Shown: positions 9,177 through 18,227, counted from the stretch's first letter. The stretch: 64,000 bases of DNA from Streptomyces asiaticus (GCF_018138715.1 NZ_JAGSHX010000001.1:558001-622000), one strand, 5' to 3'. Notes: a model not told the origin generated them from the sequence alone. Numbers and translations are program-made.

Positions 9177-9836
9177 TCAGGTCACCAGGCCCTGGCGGTA
9201 GGCGTAGACGACCGCCTGCACACGGTCGCGAAGCCCGAGTTTGGTGAGGATGCGTGACACGAAGGTCTTGACGGTCTCCTGGCTGATCACCAGCGTCGCG
9301 GCGATCTCGCTGTTGGACAGGCCGTTCGCGATGAGGCGGAGCACCTCCAGTTCGCGAGGGGTCAGCGGGATGTCGTCCGGGGCGCCGTCGGGAGGCCGGA
9401 TCCGGGCAGCGTACCTGCCCACGAGCTGGCGTGTCACCTCGGGGTCCAGCAGGGCCGCGCCCGTGGACACGGTCCGGATTCCGTGCAGCAGTTGGGACGG
9501 CGGTGCGTCCTTGAGCAGGAACCCGCTCGCTCCCGCGCGCAGCGCCTCGTAGACGTAGATGTCCAGGTTGAACGTGGTCACCACGAGCACCTTGACGGGG
9601 CGCCGCACCCCCGCACCGGCCAGCAGGCGGGTGGCCTCGATGCCGTCGAGCACCGGCATGCGGACGTCCATCACCACGACGTCCGGGTGCAGCCGGCCGG
9701 CGAGGTCGACCGCGGTCTGCCCGTCTTCGCACTCACCCACCACCTCGAGGTCGGGCTGGGCGTCGATGATCGTCACCAGTCCGGTGCGGACCAGCACCTG
9801 GTCGTCGCAGACCAGGACCCGGATCGGCTCGGTCAT
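9177..9836 (-). CDS. NarL/FixJ-type response regulator
   Basis: 219 residues. The receiver domain (1-120) has the acidic pair in VCDDQ, the phospho-acceptor Asp in VVVMDVRMP and the conserved Lys in LLKDA. The C-terminal LuxR-type helix-turn-helix reads LTPRELEVLRLIANGLSNSE followed by VISQETVKTFVSRILTKLGL. The gene overlaps the upstream histidine kinase gene by 4 nt (ATGA), so the two are translationally coupled and form one two-component system. Target genes are not evident from the sequence. Confidence 0.93.
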   Translation of the reverse strand: MTEPIRVLVCDDQVLVRTGLVTIIDAQPDLEVVGECEDGQTAVDLAGRLHPDVVVMDVRMPVLDGIEATRLLAGAGVRRPVKVLVVTTFNLDIYVYEALRAGASGFLLKDAPPSQLLHGIRTVSTGAALLDPEVTRQLVGRYAARIRPPDGAPDDIPLTPRELEVLRLIANGLSNSEIAATLVISQETVKTFVSRILTKLGLRDRVQAVVYAYRQGLVT

Positions 9837-10993
9837 GACGGGCTCCCCGCGGGTATCCGCGCCCGGACGACGAAGCCGCCGTTCGTCCGGGCGCCCGCAT
9901 GGAAGTCGCCGCCGAGCACGTCGACCCGTTCGCGCAGACCGGCCAGCCCCCGCCCGCTCCCACCGGGCGAGGCGGGGGCCCGCGAGCCGGAGCCGTCCGT
10001 GCTGACTTCCACGGTGACGTCCCTCTCCCCGTGGTGGACCTGGACCGAAGTGCGGCTGCCGTGGGCGTACTTGAGGGCGTTCGTCAGGGCCTCCTGTACG
10101 ACCCGGTAGGCCACCAGGTCGGCGCTGCCGGTCGACTCCGCCGGTGTGCCCTCCTCGGTGAACTCCACCGGCTGCCCGGACCTGCGGGTCTGCTCCACGA
10201 GCGTGAGGAGTCTGCCGACAGCCGGTGTCGTGGCCTCGGTGCCGTGGTCGGGGTTGATCAGGTCGAGCAGGTGCCGCAGATCGGTGGTGGCACGTCTGCC
10301 GGTCTCGGTGACCGCGGTCAGGGCCTGGTCGAGTCGCTCGGGCGCGGCGGTCAGATAGCGTGCCGCCTCGGCCTGTACGACCATCGCCGTCACATGGTGG
10401 GACACCACGTCGTGGAGCTCACGGGCGATGCGGGCGCGTTCCGCGGCGCGGGTGTCCTCGGCGACGCGGCGGCGGCGCTCGGCTTCCGCGACCCGGGTGG
10501 AGCGCAGCCACGACCCCATGCCCCAGGGGAGGGCCAGCGCCAGGTAGTACATCACGAACTCGCTCGGCGCCTCGGCGCCCGACCCGAGCCGGTACAGCGC
10601 GACCGCCAGCGGCACATACGCCACGGAGAACACGAGCGCGGTGGCGCGCCGGTGCCGCTCCAGATGGGACCCCACGCTCAGCAGCGCGACGGGCATCGCG
10701 GTGCCCGCGAACGAGTGGTAGCCGCGGAGCTGGTCGACGGCGAGGCCGAGCGACACCAGGGCGAGACAGACCACCGGCCACCGCCGGCGCACGGCGAGCG
10801 GCAGGCACTGGAGGGCGACCGCCACGATGGCCAGCGCGTCGAAGGGGCGGGCCGGCAGGCCGCCCAGCTGCGTCCCGTGGTTGTGGAACTCCGGGATGAG
10901 CGACCCGGCGAGGATCAGCAGCCCGAGCGGGAGATCCCGGACCGTGACATCGAACCGGTGCCACATCTCCGGGACACGTCGAACACTGATCAC
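9833..10993 (-). CDS. Sensor histidine kinase (HisKA_3 type), partner of the NarL-type regulator
   Basis: 386 residues. Residues 15-160 hold four to five hydrophobic segments and no large external domain, as in DesK/LiaS-like membrane sensors. The dimerisation/phospho-acceptor motif is ARELHDVVSHHV (HisKA_3), the N-box is QEALTNALKYA and the G-box GRGLAGLRERV. GTG 10993 gives the longest plausible start; ATG 10966 is an alternative inside the same frame. Overlaps the response regulator by 4 nt. The ligand is unknown, but cell-envelope stress is common for this architecture. Confidence 0.9.
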   Translation of the reverse strand: MISVRRVPEMWHRFDVTVRDLPLGLLILAGSLIPEFHNHGTQLGGLPARPFDALAIVAVALQCLPLAVRRRWPVVCLALVSLGLAVDQLRGYHSFAGTAMPVALLSVGSHLERHRRATALVFSVAYVPLAVALYRLGSGAEAPSEFVMYYLALALPWGMGSWLRSTRVAEAERRRRVAEDTRAAERARIARELHDVVSHHVTAMVVQAEAARYLTAAPERLDQALTAVTETGRRATTDLRHLLDLINPDHGTEATTPAVGRLLTLVEQTRRSGQPVEFTEEGTPAESTGSADLVAYRVVQEALTNALKYAHGSRTSVQVHHGERDVTVEVSTDGSGSRAPASPGGSGRGLAGLRERVDVLGGDFHAGARTNGGFVVRARIPAGSPS

Positions 10994-11449
10994 CGGGCGA
11001 GTCTAGCGGTGGTGGCGGGCCCGAACAGGACACCGCGGAACGGCGGTTCCCCCGCCACCGCGGCGGCGGCCACGACCTTCCGGAATGCGTGCACGACCCC
11101 GTGGCGCACAACGGCCGGACACTCGCCGTCGCCGAGCGCGATCCGCGAACAGCTCACCGGCAGCGGTCCCGGCGCGTAGGCCCGGCCCGGTCCGGCCGCG
11201 TTCACACCTCGGGATCGATCTTCGAGGAGAGGAGGAACAGACCGAAGGCGACCACCAGGAGGGGTGGCTACGGGCGTGGTGCAGCGGGCGGGGCGCGAGC
11301 CGGCGCCACGGCAGCCACGCCTGGCGGATGGCGGATGGCGATCCACACCAGTGCGGGAAGGCACTCACCGAGGCGTTCGGCTGAGCCAACCGCGTTTTCC
11401 CTGATGGCGCACGGCGTGTCACAGATGCGGGCGGTGCCTTTTCTTCCGT
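10994..11449. other. Intergenic stretch with no confident gene
   Basis: About 455 nt upstream of the kinase gene. The minus strand near 11205-11270 reads PLLVVAFGLFLLSSKIDPEV followed by a stop, which looks like the tail of a lost membrane protein, but no start or further similarity is visible. Otherwise I see only compositional open frames. The kinase promoter should lie in the first 100 nt. Confidence 0.3.
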
Positions 11450-11652
11450 GTGCCGGAGCGCGTGATCAAGGCCGGTGAGACGCTCTTCGAGCCCGGCGGT
11501 GACGTGATCCACTACCAGAACGGCAACGCCCTGTCGGACGCCCCGAGCAAGTTCGTGGTGTTCATGCTGTGCGCGCCGGGCCAGCCGATGCTCACGCTGG
11601 TCGACGAGGAGGAGTTGGCGAAGCGGGCTCATCTGCGCCATCCGCGGCCCAC
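11450..11652 (+). pseudogene. C-terminal relic of a cupin-domain protein
   Basis: The frame reads RVIKAGETLFEPGGDVIHYQ, then NALSDAPSKFVVFMLCAPGQ and LTLVDEEEL. Blocks of this kind form the C-terminal half of small cupin proteins (the E-P-G-G-D-V-I-H-Y strand pair and a closing P-G-x-P-M-L-T-L-V tail). The N-terminal metal-binding strand is missing and the frame then runs through repeats and Arg-rich sequence without a natural stop. It is therefore a gene fragment, not a working cupin. Confidence 0.6.
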
Positions 11653-11732
11653 GGATCGACCTGCGGCGGCGGCCGCGGCTGACGCGGCCATCCGCGCGCG
11701 GCGGATGGCTCGGTGGAGCCGATCGTCTCCCG

Positions 11733-11772
11733 CACAGGCACAGGCACAGGCACAGGCTCACGCACAGGCACA
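11733..11772. repeat. Hexanucleotide tandem repeat (CAGGCA)n
   Basis: About six consecutive, slightly imperfect copies of CAGGCA (variants CAGGCT and CACGCA) between the cupin relic and the dioxygenase gene. Such slippage-prone tracts often mark decayed DNA; it codes for nothing convincing. Confidence 0.8.
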
Positions 11773-11913
11773 CCGCCATGGTTCCGGCCACGGCGGTGCC
11801 GCCGTGTACGGTCCCCGGCATGAACGTGGCGGCGCCGCACACCCCTTGACCCGCGCCCGGGTCGGCGAGACACCGTGAACGTCATCGACACCCAACCACC
11901 ACGGGAGCGCGCC

Positions 11914-12792
11914 ATGCGTGATCTGACCAGCGACACCATCACCGATGCCGTGATCTCCACCATGCGGGACACCGAGGACGCCCGCGTCGCGGAGATCCTG
12001 GAATCGCTGGTGCGGCACCTCCACGCCTTCGTCCGCGATGTCGGGCTGACGGAGGAGGAGTGGGCCCGGGGAGTGGACTTCCTGACGCGCACCGGCCAGA
12101 TGTGCACATCGACGCGCCAGGAGTTCATCCTGCTGTCCGATGTGCTGGGCATCACCATGCTGGTCGACTCCCTGAGCAACCGACGACCCACGGAAACCAC
12201 CCAGAACAGCGTCCTGGGCCCCTTCTTCAGGGAGGACAGGCCGCACCACGCCGACGCCGCCGACATCTCCGGGGGTCTGCCCGGCACGCCGCTGTTCTTC
12301 GAGGGACGGGTCGTGAACCGTGCGGGAGCGCCGGTGGCCGACGCGGCGGTGGACGTCTGGCACAGTGACGGGGACGGCCACTACGACGTGGAGGTGTCCG
12401 GCCAGGCCGACCCGGCCATGCGCGCGCTGTTCCGCACCGACGAGACGGGACACTTCGGTTTCCGTTCCATCCGCCCGTCCAGCTACCCGATCCCCGGCGA
12501 CGGCCCGGTCGGCGAACTCCTGGGCGCCACCGGCAGGTCGCTGATGCGGCCCGCCCATGTGCACCTGCTGATCGAGGCTGAGGGCTTCCAGCGCGTGACC
12601 ACCATGCTGTTCCCGTCGGACGACTCGTACCTCGACACGGATCCGGTGTTCGGGGTCAAGGAGTCGCTGATCACGTCCTATGACACCTACGAGGCCGGTG
12701 CCGGGCCCTGCCGCGAGCTGACCGACGAGCCGTACACCGTGCTACGGCACACCTTCGTCCTCGAACCCCGCCCCGCGGACTCGCCTGGGTGA
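11914..12792 (+). CDS. Intradiol ring-cleavage dioxygenase (hydroxyquinol/catechol 1,2-dioxygenase family)
   Basis: Fe(III) enzyme that would cleave a catechol or hydroxyquinol between its two hydroxyls to a (maleylacetate-type) muconate. The N-terminal all-helical dimerisation domain (about 1-95) precedes the beta-sandwich core. The four iron ligands are visible as Tyr157 (GHYDV), Tyr191 (SSYPIP), His215 and His217 (AHVHLL). TTQNSVLGPFF and VDVWHSDGDG are typical of the hydroxyquinol branch. ATG 11914 has a GGGAG 8 nt upstream, so it is favoured over GTG 11875. A muconolactone-isomerase-like protein at 20710 is the only other aromatic-degradation gene nearby. Confidence 0.9.
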   Translation: MRDLTSDTITDAVISTMRDTEDARVAEILESLVRHLHAFVRDVGLTEEEWARGVDFLTRTGQMCTSTRQEFILLSDVLGITMLVDSLSNRRPTETTQNSVLGPFFREDRPHHADAADISGGLPGTPLFFEGRVVNRAGAPVADAAVDVWHSDGDGHYDVEVSGQADPAMRALFRTDETGHFGFRSIRPSSYPIPGDGPVGELLGATGRSLMRPAHVHLLIEAEGFQRVTTMLFPSDDSYLDTDPVFGVKESLITSYDTYEAGAGPCRELTDEPYTVLRHTFVLEPRPADSPG

Positions 12793-12796
12793 CCCC

Positions 12797-13285
12797 TCAC
12801 TCCGCCGCGGCACGGCGCAGCAGCGGGGTGAGGCGGTGCGGCACCAGCTCGCGCATGGCCAGGGCCGTCGCCGTGCGTTCGATGCCCGGAACGGCGAGGA
12901 TCCGCCCCGCGATCCGGTACAGGTCCTCCGCGTCCGCGGCGACCACCCGTACCAGCAGATCCGTCTCGCCGCTGAGGCCGAAGACCTCCACGACTTCGGC
13001 GATGCCCGCCAGCGCCTCGGACACCTCGGCCAGCCGGCGCTGATCGACCCGCGCGGTGACGAACGCGGTGAGCGGGTGACCCAGTGCCTTCGGGGTGATC
13101 CGCCGCTCGAAGGAGCCCAGCGCGCCGCCCTGCTCCATTCTGGCCACCCGCGCCTGGACGGTGTTGCGGGACAGCCCCAGCTGCTCGGCCAGGGCGACGA
13201 CGGTGGCCCGTGGCTGGGCGGCGAGGGCGAGCAGGATCCGCGCGTCGGTGGCGTCCACGCCTCGCTCACTGTTCATAGTGCTCAA
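12797..13285 (-). CDS. Lrp/AsnC-family regulator
   Basis: 162 residues (or 159 from the ATG at 13276). The N-terminal helix-turn-helix is ALAEQLGLSRNTVQARVARM, and the C-terminal RAM effector domain contains the typical VVEVFGLSGETDLLVRVVAAD segment. Lrp/AsnC proteins sense amino acids or 2-oxo acids as octamers. It is divergent from the thiamine-dependent AceE-like gene, with about 140 nt of shared, unusually AT-rich promoter DNA (13286-13427), so that gene is the likely target. Confidence 0.9.
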   Translation of the reverse strand: MSTMNSERGVDATDARILLALAAQPRATVVALAEQLGLSRNTVQARVARMEQGGALGSFERRITPKALGHPLTAFVTARVDQRRLAEVSEALAGIAEVVEVFGLSGETDLLVRVVAADAEDLYRIAGRILAVPGIERTATALAMRELVPHRLTPLLRRAAAE

Positions 13286-13427
13286 TCGACGTCCCTCATT
13301 CGACCCGGAGCATGAGCAGAATGCTCAACGAAAGAGCAGCATCTTGTGCAGCTGAAGAGCTATCTGTCTACTGGCGGAGCACAAATTCAGTTTTTCCACG
13401 GCGTGGTGCGGACAGCGGAGGCGGTCG

Positions 13428-15782
13428 GTGATGGTCCTGGACCCGGAGCTGAGAGCGATCGGCGGCAACGGCTCGGGCGGTGCCCGGGCGGAGGAGCTCG
13501 CCGTGCTGGAGGCGGTCGGGCAGCGGGTGCTGTGGCTGTCCACCGCGATCATCGACCACGCCAACCGGGTGCGGCCGAACCCCTCGGGGCTGAAGGTCGG
13601 CGGTCACCAGGCGTCCAGCGCCTCGATGTCCTCGATCATGACGGCGCTGTGGTTCCACGCGCTGACCGCCGAGGACCGGGTGTCGGTCAAACCCCATGCC
13701 TCACCCGTGCTGCACGCCATCAACTACCTGCTGGGCGAGCTGGACGAGTCCTACCTGACCACCCTGCGCGCCTTCGGCGGCCTCCAGAGCTACCCCAGCC
13801 GGGCCAAGGACCCCGACCCGGTCGACTACTCCACCGGCTCGGTCGGCATCGGTGCCACCGCCCCCCTGTGGGGCGCCCTCGCACGGCGTTATGTGGAGGG
13901 CCACTTCAGCGGGGCCGGAAGGGGACGGCAGTACTCCCTGCTGGGCGACGCGGAGCTGGACGAGGGCGCGATCTGGGAGGCGATCCAGGACCCGATGGTG
14001 CCCAGCCTGGGCGAGGCGGTGTGGGTCGTCGACCTCAACCGGCAGTCCCTGGACCGGGTCGTCCCCGGCATCGCCGCGGACCGGCTCCAGGGCATGTTCG
14101 CCGCGGCCGGCTGGCAGGTCATCACCCTCAAGTACGGGCACGCGCTGCGGGAGTTGTTCGCGCGGCCGGGCGGCGAGGCCCTGCACGCCCGCATCGACGC
14201 CATGGACAACCCCGAGTACCAGCGCCTGCTGCGCTGCTCCGCCGACGAACTGCGCGAGCGTCTGCCCGGCACCGGCTCCACCGCCGGACCGATCGCCGAC
14301 CTCATCGCCCCCCTGGACGACGCCTCGCTGCTGGCGGCGCTGCGCAACCTGGGCGGGCACGACATCGGCGCGCTGATGGACGCGTTCGACAGCGTCGACG
14401 ACACCCGGCCGACCGTCATCTTCGCGTACACGGTGAAGGGCTACGGACTGCCCACCGAGGGCCACCCGCAGAACCACTCCTCGCTGCTGACCGCCGACCA
14501 GATGAGGACCCTGGCCGACCGGCTGGGAACGGACCCCGACCGGCCGTGGGCCGCCTTCGCCGCCGGATCGCCGGAAGCGGCCCGGGTCGCGGCGGCCGCC
14601 AGGCGGCTGCGCCGCCCCCGACACGCGGCGCGGCGGCCCCCCGAGGTCCCCGCCGACCTCGCCCGCCCGGCACCGACCGGCTCCGGCAACACCCAGCAGG
14701 CCCTCGGACGTGTCCTGTTGGACCTCACCCGGCGGGCGCCGGAGGCGGCCGCCCGGATCGTCACCGTCAGCCCGGACGTCAGCTCCACCACCAACCTCGG
14801 CGGCTGGCTCAACAAGGTCGGTGTGTGGTCCCCGGCCGAGCGCCCCAACTGGTTCGCCGATGACGCCGAGACGATCCTGCACTGGCGGGAGCGGCCCACG
14901 GGTCAGCATGTGGAGCTGGGCATCGCGGAGACCAACCTGGTCGGCCTGCTCGGCGAGCTGGGCGCCACCTGGAGCCGCTGGGGCCAGCCGCTGCTGCCGA
15001 TCGGCGTCGTCTACGACCCCTTCGTCAACCGGGCCCTGGAGCCGTGGTCGTTCGGCATCTACGCGGGCGGCCAGTCGATCCTGGTCGGCACGCCGTCCGG
15101 CGTCACGCTCGCCCCGGAGGGCGGCGCCCACCAGTCGATCACCACGCCCTCGCTGGGCATCGAACAGCCCGGCTGCGTCACCTACGAGCCCGCGTTCGCG
15201 ATCGACACCGAATGGTGTCTGCTGACCGCACTCGGCAACCTCGGTCGGCCGGACGGGAGTTCGGCCTATCTGCGGCTGTCCACCCGGCCCGTCGACCAGT
15301 CCGCGGCCGACGTGCCCGGCGACCCGGCCGCCCGCGAGCGCCGCCGCCGGCAGGTGACCGAGGGAGCGTACCGGCTGCGCCGTCACGAGAAGCCCGTGGT
15401 GACCCTCGCCGCGATGGGCGCCCTGATCCCCGAGGCCCTGGCCGCCGCCGACCGGCTGGCCGCCCTCGGCCACGGCGCCGACGTGGTCTGTGTGACCAGC
15501 CCGGACCTGCTCTTCCGCGCGCTTCAGGCCCGCCGCGGCCTGTCGCGGGACCCGAGCTGGATCCTCGACCAGGTCTTCCCCGCCGACCGGGCCACACCGC
15601 TGGTCACCGTGTTGGACGGCCATCCGCACACACTGGCCTTCCTGAGCACGATCCAGAACACGCCCGTCACCACCCTCGGTGTGTCGCGGTTCGGCCAGAG
15701 CGGTTCGATCGAGGACGTCTACCGCTACCACGGCATCGACACCGACAGCATCGTCACCGCCGCGCTGGACCTCGTCGACTGA
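13428..15782 (+). CDS. Thiamine-diphosphate enzyme resembling homodimeric pyruvate dehydrogenase E1 (AceE)/transketolase
   Basis: 784 residues. The N-terminal pyrophosphate domain carries HQASSASMSSIMTALW, then the ThDP/Mg motif GDAELDEGAIWEAI...VDLNRQSLD (GDxELDEG then N). The pyrimidine domain has the conserved Glu in HVELGIAETNL, and the C-terminal transketolase-like domain follows. This matches single-chain AceE-type E1 enzymes that decarboxylate a 2-oxo acid. It is shorter than AceE (about 890) and has no E2 or E3 neighbour, so the acceptor may be the housekeeping complex or something else. GGAGG at 13417 serves GTG 13428 or ATG 13431. Likely controlled by the divergent AsnC protein. Confidence 0.83.
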   Translation: MMVLDPELRAIGGNGSGGARAEELAVLEAVGQRVLWLSTAIIDHANRVRPNPSGLKVGGHQASSASMSSIMTALWFHALTAEDRVSVKPHASPVLHAINYLLGELDESYLTTLRAFGGLQSYPSRAKDPDPVDYSTGSVGIGATAPLWGALARRYVEGHFSGAGRGRQYSLLGDAELDEGAIWEAIQDPMVPSLGEAVWVVDLNRQSLDRVVPGIAADRLQGMFAAAGWQVITLKYGHALRELFARPGGEALHARIDAMDNPEYQRLLRCSADELRERLPGTGSTAGPIADLIAPLDDASLLAALRNLGGHDIGALMDAFDSVDDTRPTVIFAYTVKGYGLPTEGHPQNHSSLLTADQMRTLADRLGTDPDRPWAAFAAGSPEAARVAAAARRLRRPRHAARRPPEVPADLARPAPTGSGNTQQALGRVLLDLTRRAPEAAARIVTVSPDVSSTTNLGGWLNKVGVWSPAERPNWFADDAETILHWRERPTGQHVELGIAETNLVGLLGELGATWSRWGQPLLPIGVVYDPFVNRALEPWSFGIYAGGQSILVGTPSGVTLAPEGGAHQSITTPSLGIEQPGCVTYEPAFAIDTEWCLLTALGNLGRPDGSSAYLRLSTRPVDQSAADVPGDPAARERRRRQVTEGAYRLRRHEKPVVTLAAMGALIPEALAAADRLAALGHGADVVCVTSPDLLFRALQARRGLSRDPSWILDQVFPADRATPLVTVLDGHPHTLAFLSTIQNTPVTTLGVSRFGQSGSIEDVYRYHGIDTDSIVTAALDLVD

Positions 15783-15790
15783 GGCGGAGG

Positions 15791-17080
15791 TCAGTCCGCC
15801 CGGGCCTCGGCGGTGCCGAGGCCCGTGGACCGCCGGTCGGCCGCGGGCTCCCCGCGGACGACCGGGCGGCCGGGCGCGGGCATGTGGTGGGGGAACCCGA
15901 TCCGGAGGAGGGCCGCCGCGACGGCGGACGCCAGCACGACGAGGGCCGCGAGGATCAGGGCCTGGTGGTACCCGTGGCGCAGCAGCGGGGTGGCGACCAG
16001 TGGCCCGAGGATCTGGCCCACCGAGTATCCGGCCGTCAGCAGCGCGACCGCGCGGGGGAAGCGCAGATGCGCGCCGGTCGCCAGCGCGAGAGTGCTGACG
16101 CCGATGAACGTGGCGCCGAAGAGCACCGCGGAGATCAGCGCCGCGGCGACGCCACCGATCAGCGCGGGCAGGGCGATGCCGACGGCCTGGACGCCCAGCG
16201 CGGCCAGCAGGAGGCTGGGGCGGGACCAGCGCCGGCCCAGCCCCGCCCACAGCGCGGAGGACGGAATGGCCGCGAGGCCCACCAGCACCCAGGCGCCGCT
16301 GCCGATCCAGCCGGGAGAACTCTGCTCGATCGCGGCCACCAGGAAGGTACCGGCGATGATGTAGCCGACGCCCTCCAGCGTGTACGAGGCGAGGAGCGCG
16401 GTGAACCAGCGATGGGTGCGCGGGCCGCCCGCCTGCCGCTCCGCTCCGGGCGCGGGGGTGGCGGACACCGACGCGGGCGCGGGTTCGGGGCGCAGGAACC
16501 ACGCGGGGAGGGCGAGCAGCGCGCTCAGCCCGGCGGCGGCCCACCACGCCGCCTGCCAGTCGGCGATCGTGCGCAGCGCCAGGACGAGCGACCCGGACAG
16601 GGCGATACCGGCCCCGACTCCGCCGAAGGCCCACCCGGGCAGATGGGCGGGATGGTCACGCAGATGGCTGAGCAGGGAGCTGACGGCGATGACGAAGATC
16701 ACCGCACTGACCACGCCCGCGCACAGCCGGAGCAGCAGCCATGCAGCGGTGGCGCGGGTCAGTGGCATCCCGGCCAGCGACACCGCCAGCACCACCAGAC
16801 AACTCCGCAGCACGGCGGGGGAGCGCATCAGACGTGGCAGGAAGGTCCCGGCGAGCGCGCCGAGCAGATAGCCGACGTAGTTGGCGGTGGCGAGATTGGC
16901 ACCCGTCGCGGCGGACAGCCCGGCCTGAGCGTGCATCAGGGGAAGAATCGGCGTGTAGACGAAACGGCCGACACCCATGCCCGCCCCCAGCGCGGCGGCG
17001 GCCTGCGCGACATGAGTCCAGGGCGAGTGGCGGACGCCCCGGGAGCCGGTGGCGTGGGGACGCGGAGCTGCTGCGGTCAC
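15791..17080 (-). CDS. MFS transporter, YbfB/YjiJ family
   Basis: 429 residues with about 12 hydrophobic helices. ALGAGMGVGRFVYTPILPLM in the first helix and GLSAATGANLATANYVGYLL in the second are diagnostic of the YbfB/YjiJ group of MFS proteins. A Pro/Ala-rich central loop (SVSATPAPGAERQAGGPRTH) separates the two halves, and the C-terminus is a hydrophilic Arg-rich tail. The substrates of this family are poorly known. Its start at 17080 faces the region containing the TetR-type site at 17390, but it is transcribed away from it. Confidence 0.88.
   Translation of the reverse strand: MTAAAPRPHATGSRGVRHSPWTHVAQAAAALGAGMGVGRFVYTPILPLMHAQAGLSAATGANLATANYVGYLLGALAGTFLPRLMRSPAVLRSCLVVLAVSLAGMPLTRATAAWLLLRLCAGVVSAVIFVIAVSSLLSHLRDHPAHLPGWAFGGVGAGIALSGSLVLALRTIADWQAAWWAAAGLSALLALPAWFLRPEPAPASVSATPAPGAERQAGGPRTHRWFTALLASYTLEGVGYIIAGTFLVAAIEQSSPGWIGSGAWVLVGLAAIPSSALWAGLGRRWSRPSLLLAALGVQAVGIALPALIGGVAAALISAVLFGATFIGVSTLALATGAHLRFPRAVALLTAGYSVGQILGPLVATPLLRHGYHQALILAALVVLASAVAAALLRIGFPHHMPAPGRPVVRGEPAADRRSTGLGTAEARAD
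15801..15825. terminator. Perfect 11-bp hairpin between convergent genes
   Basis: CGGGCCTCGGC, loop GGT, GCCGAGGCCCG: an 11-bp perfect stem placed 20 nt after the stop of the AceE-like gene and inside the last codons of the convergent MFS gene. No U tract follows, as is usual in high-GC actinomycetes. Likely a terminator. Confidence 0.6.
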
Positions 17081-17471
17081 TATGTGGTCCTTGACGGTTT
17101 CGCGGTACGGAAGCCTGGGTGGCGTTGCGCTCCCATGGCCTCAGACTGCGCCCGCCACCAGGGCGAATGCCACGATCGCCGTCCTCCCTCGTGGTAGGCC
17201 CAGCCTCTTACGGGCAGCACGCGCGCGGAGGTGCGGACCCCTCCTCTCCTCGGCCTTGATGCCTCGGATGAGCCGGTCTGACCAGGACATCCGTGTGACC
17301 GGCTGCCTCCCATCCGGTAGGCGCTGCCTCCCACCACAGGTCACAGCCGTGCGGGGGAGGTGGGGCGCTCCCGCCGTTCCTGGATGTTTGTCGACCGGTC
17401 GTCTATGTTCATGAAAGGCCGGTGATCAGCGCCGGTCCGGACAACACCCCACCCCACTGGAGACAGTCACC
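17081..17471. other. Divergent intergenic region; no gene seen
   Basis: About 390 nt between the MFS gene and the SDR operon. The left two thirds hold only weak open frames with rare codons. The right end contains the TetR-type operator described separately and a GGAG ribosome-binding site at about 17459-17462 for the SDR gene. Confidence 0.5.
17390..17405. promoter_or_regulatory. TetR-type operator copy 1, upstream of the SDR operon
   Basis: GTCGACCGGTCGTCTA. It matches 14 of 16 positions with GTCGATCGGTCGTATA at 21558-21573, directly before the TetR gene. Its core CGACCGGTCG is a perfect palindrome. Two near-identical sites 4 kb apart, each just upstream of a gene set with related function, suggest one regulon. 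Confidence 0.6.
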
Positions 17472-18185
17472 ATGAGCATTTCCGGTCAGAAGGTCGCCGT
17501 CATCACCGGCGCGTCCCAGGGCATCGGCGCGGGCCTGGTCGAGGCGTACCGCAAGCTCGGCTATGCCGTCGTCGCCACCTCACGCGGGATCACCCCCTCT
17601 TCCGATCCCGAGATCCTCACCGTCCAGGGCGACATCGCCGACCCGGCCACCGCCGAGCGCGTGGCCGGTGCCGCCATCGAGCGCTTCGGCCGCATCGACA
17701 CCCTGGTCAACAACGCCGGCGTCTTCGTCGCCAAGCCCTTCACCGAGTACACGCAGGCGGACTACGACGCGGTCACCGGCGTCAACCTCAGCGGTTTCTT
17801 CCGCATCACCCAGCTCGCCACCGAGCAGATGCTCCGCCAGGGCGGCGGACACATTGTCCAGATCACCACCAGCCTGGTCGACCACGCCCACTCCGCGGTC
17901 ACCTCCGTACTGGCCTCCCTCACCAAGGGCGGACTCCAGTCGGCCACCAAGGCCCTGGCCATCGAATACGCCACCCGCGGCATACGCAGCAACGCTGTAT
18001 CCCTCGGCATCATCAGGACGCCGATGCACCCGGCGGAGTACCACGACGCCCTCGCCGCCCTTCACCCGGTCGGCCGGATGGGCGAGATCGTCGACATCGT
18101 CGACGCCGTCGTCTACCTGGAGAACGCCCCGTTCGTCACCGGCGAGATCCTCCACGTCGACGGTGGCCAGAGCGCCGGCCACTGA
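17472..18185 (+). CDS. SDR-family protein with the catalytic Tyr replaced by Ala
   Basis: 237 residues of classical SDR length and fold: TGASQGIG nucleotide loop, NNAG, catalytic-position Ser134 (TTSLVDH), and C-terminal ENAPFVTGEILHVDGGQSAGH. At the YxxxK site, however, the sequence is A148-S-L-T-K152, so the acid/base Tyr is missing while Ser and Lys remain. The paralogue at 19995 has the same change. ATG 17472 has GGAG 10 nt upstream. First gene of a plus-strand group running to 19755. It may be an SDR subfamily with another acid, or a non-redox protein. Confidence 0.88.
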   Translation: MSISGQKVAVITGASQGIGAGLVEAYRKLGYAVVATSRGITPSSDPEILTVQGDIADPATAERVAGAAIERFGRIDTLVNNAGVFVAKPFTEYTQADYDAVTGVNLSGFFRITQLATEQMLRQGGGHIVQITTSLVDHAHSAVTSVLASLTKGGLQSATKALAIEYATRGIRSNAVSLGIIRTPMHPAEYHDALAALHPVGRMGEIVDIVDAVVYLENAPFVTGEILHVDGGQSAGH

Positions 18186-18198
18186 CCCCGGACCGCTC

Positions 18199-18227
18199 GC
18201 CCGGGCGCCGGTACGGGGCGCCCGGGC
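18199..18227. terminator. 11-bp intergenic hairpin between two SDR genes
   Basis: GCCCGGGCGCC, 7-nt loop, GGCGCCCGGGC. A perfect stem 14 nt after the stop of the first SDR gene. It may attenuate or stabilise the message between the two genes, not end it fully. Confidence 0.45.

Noticed and set aside
7455..9257. 600-residue plus-strand frame across AraC and SDR genes
   Set aside because: It is antisense to AraC and out of frame in the SDR; Arg/Pro/Gly-rich shadow.
11205..11270. Possible C-terminal helix of a lost membrane protein on the minus strand
   Set aside because: One hydrophobic run of about 20 residues with a stop is expected by chance in this composition.
13701..16634. 977-residue minus-strand frame opposite the AceE-like gene
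   Set aside because: Low-complexity Gly/Val/Gln composition and no domain; antisense shadow of a gene with strong ThDP motifs.
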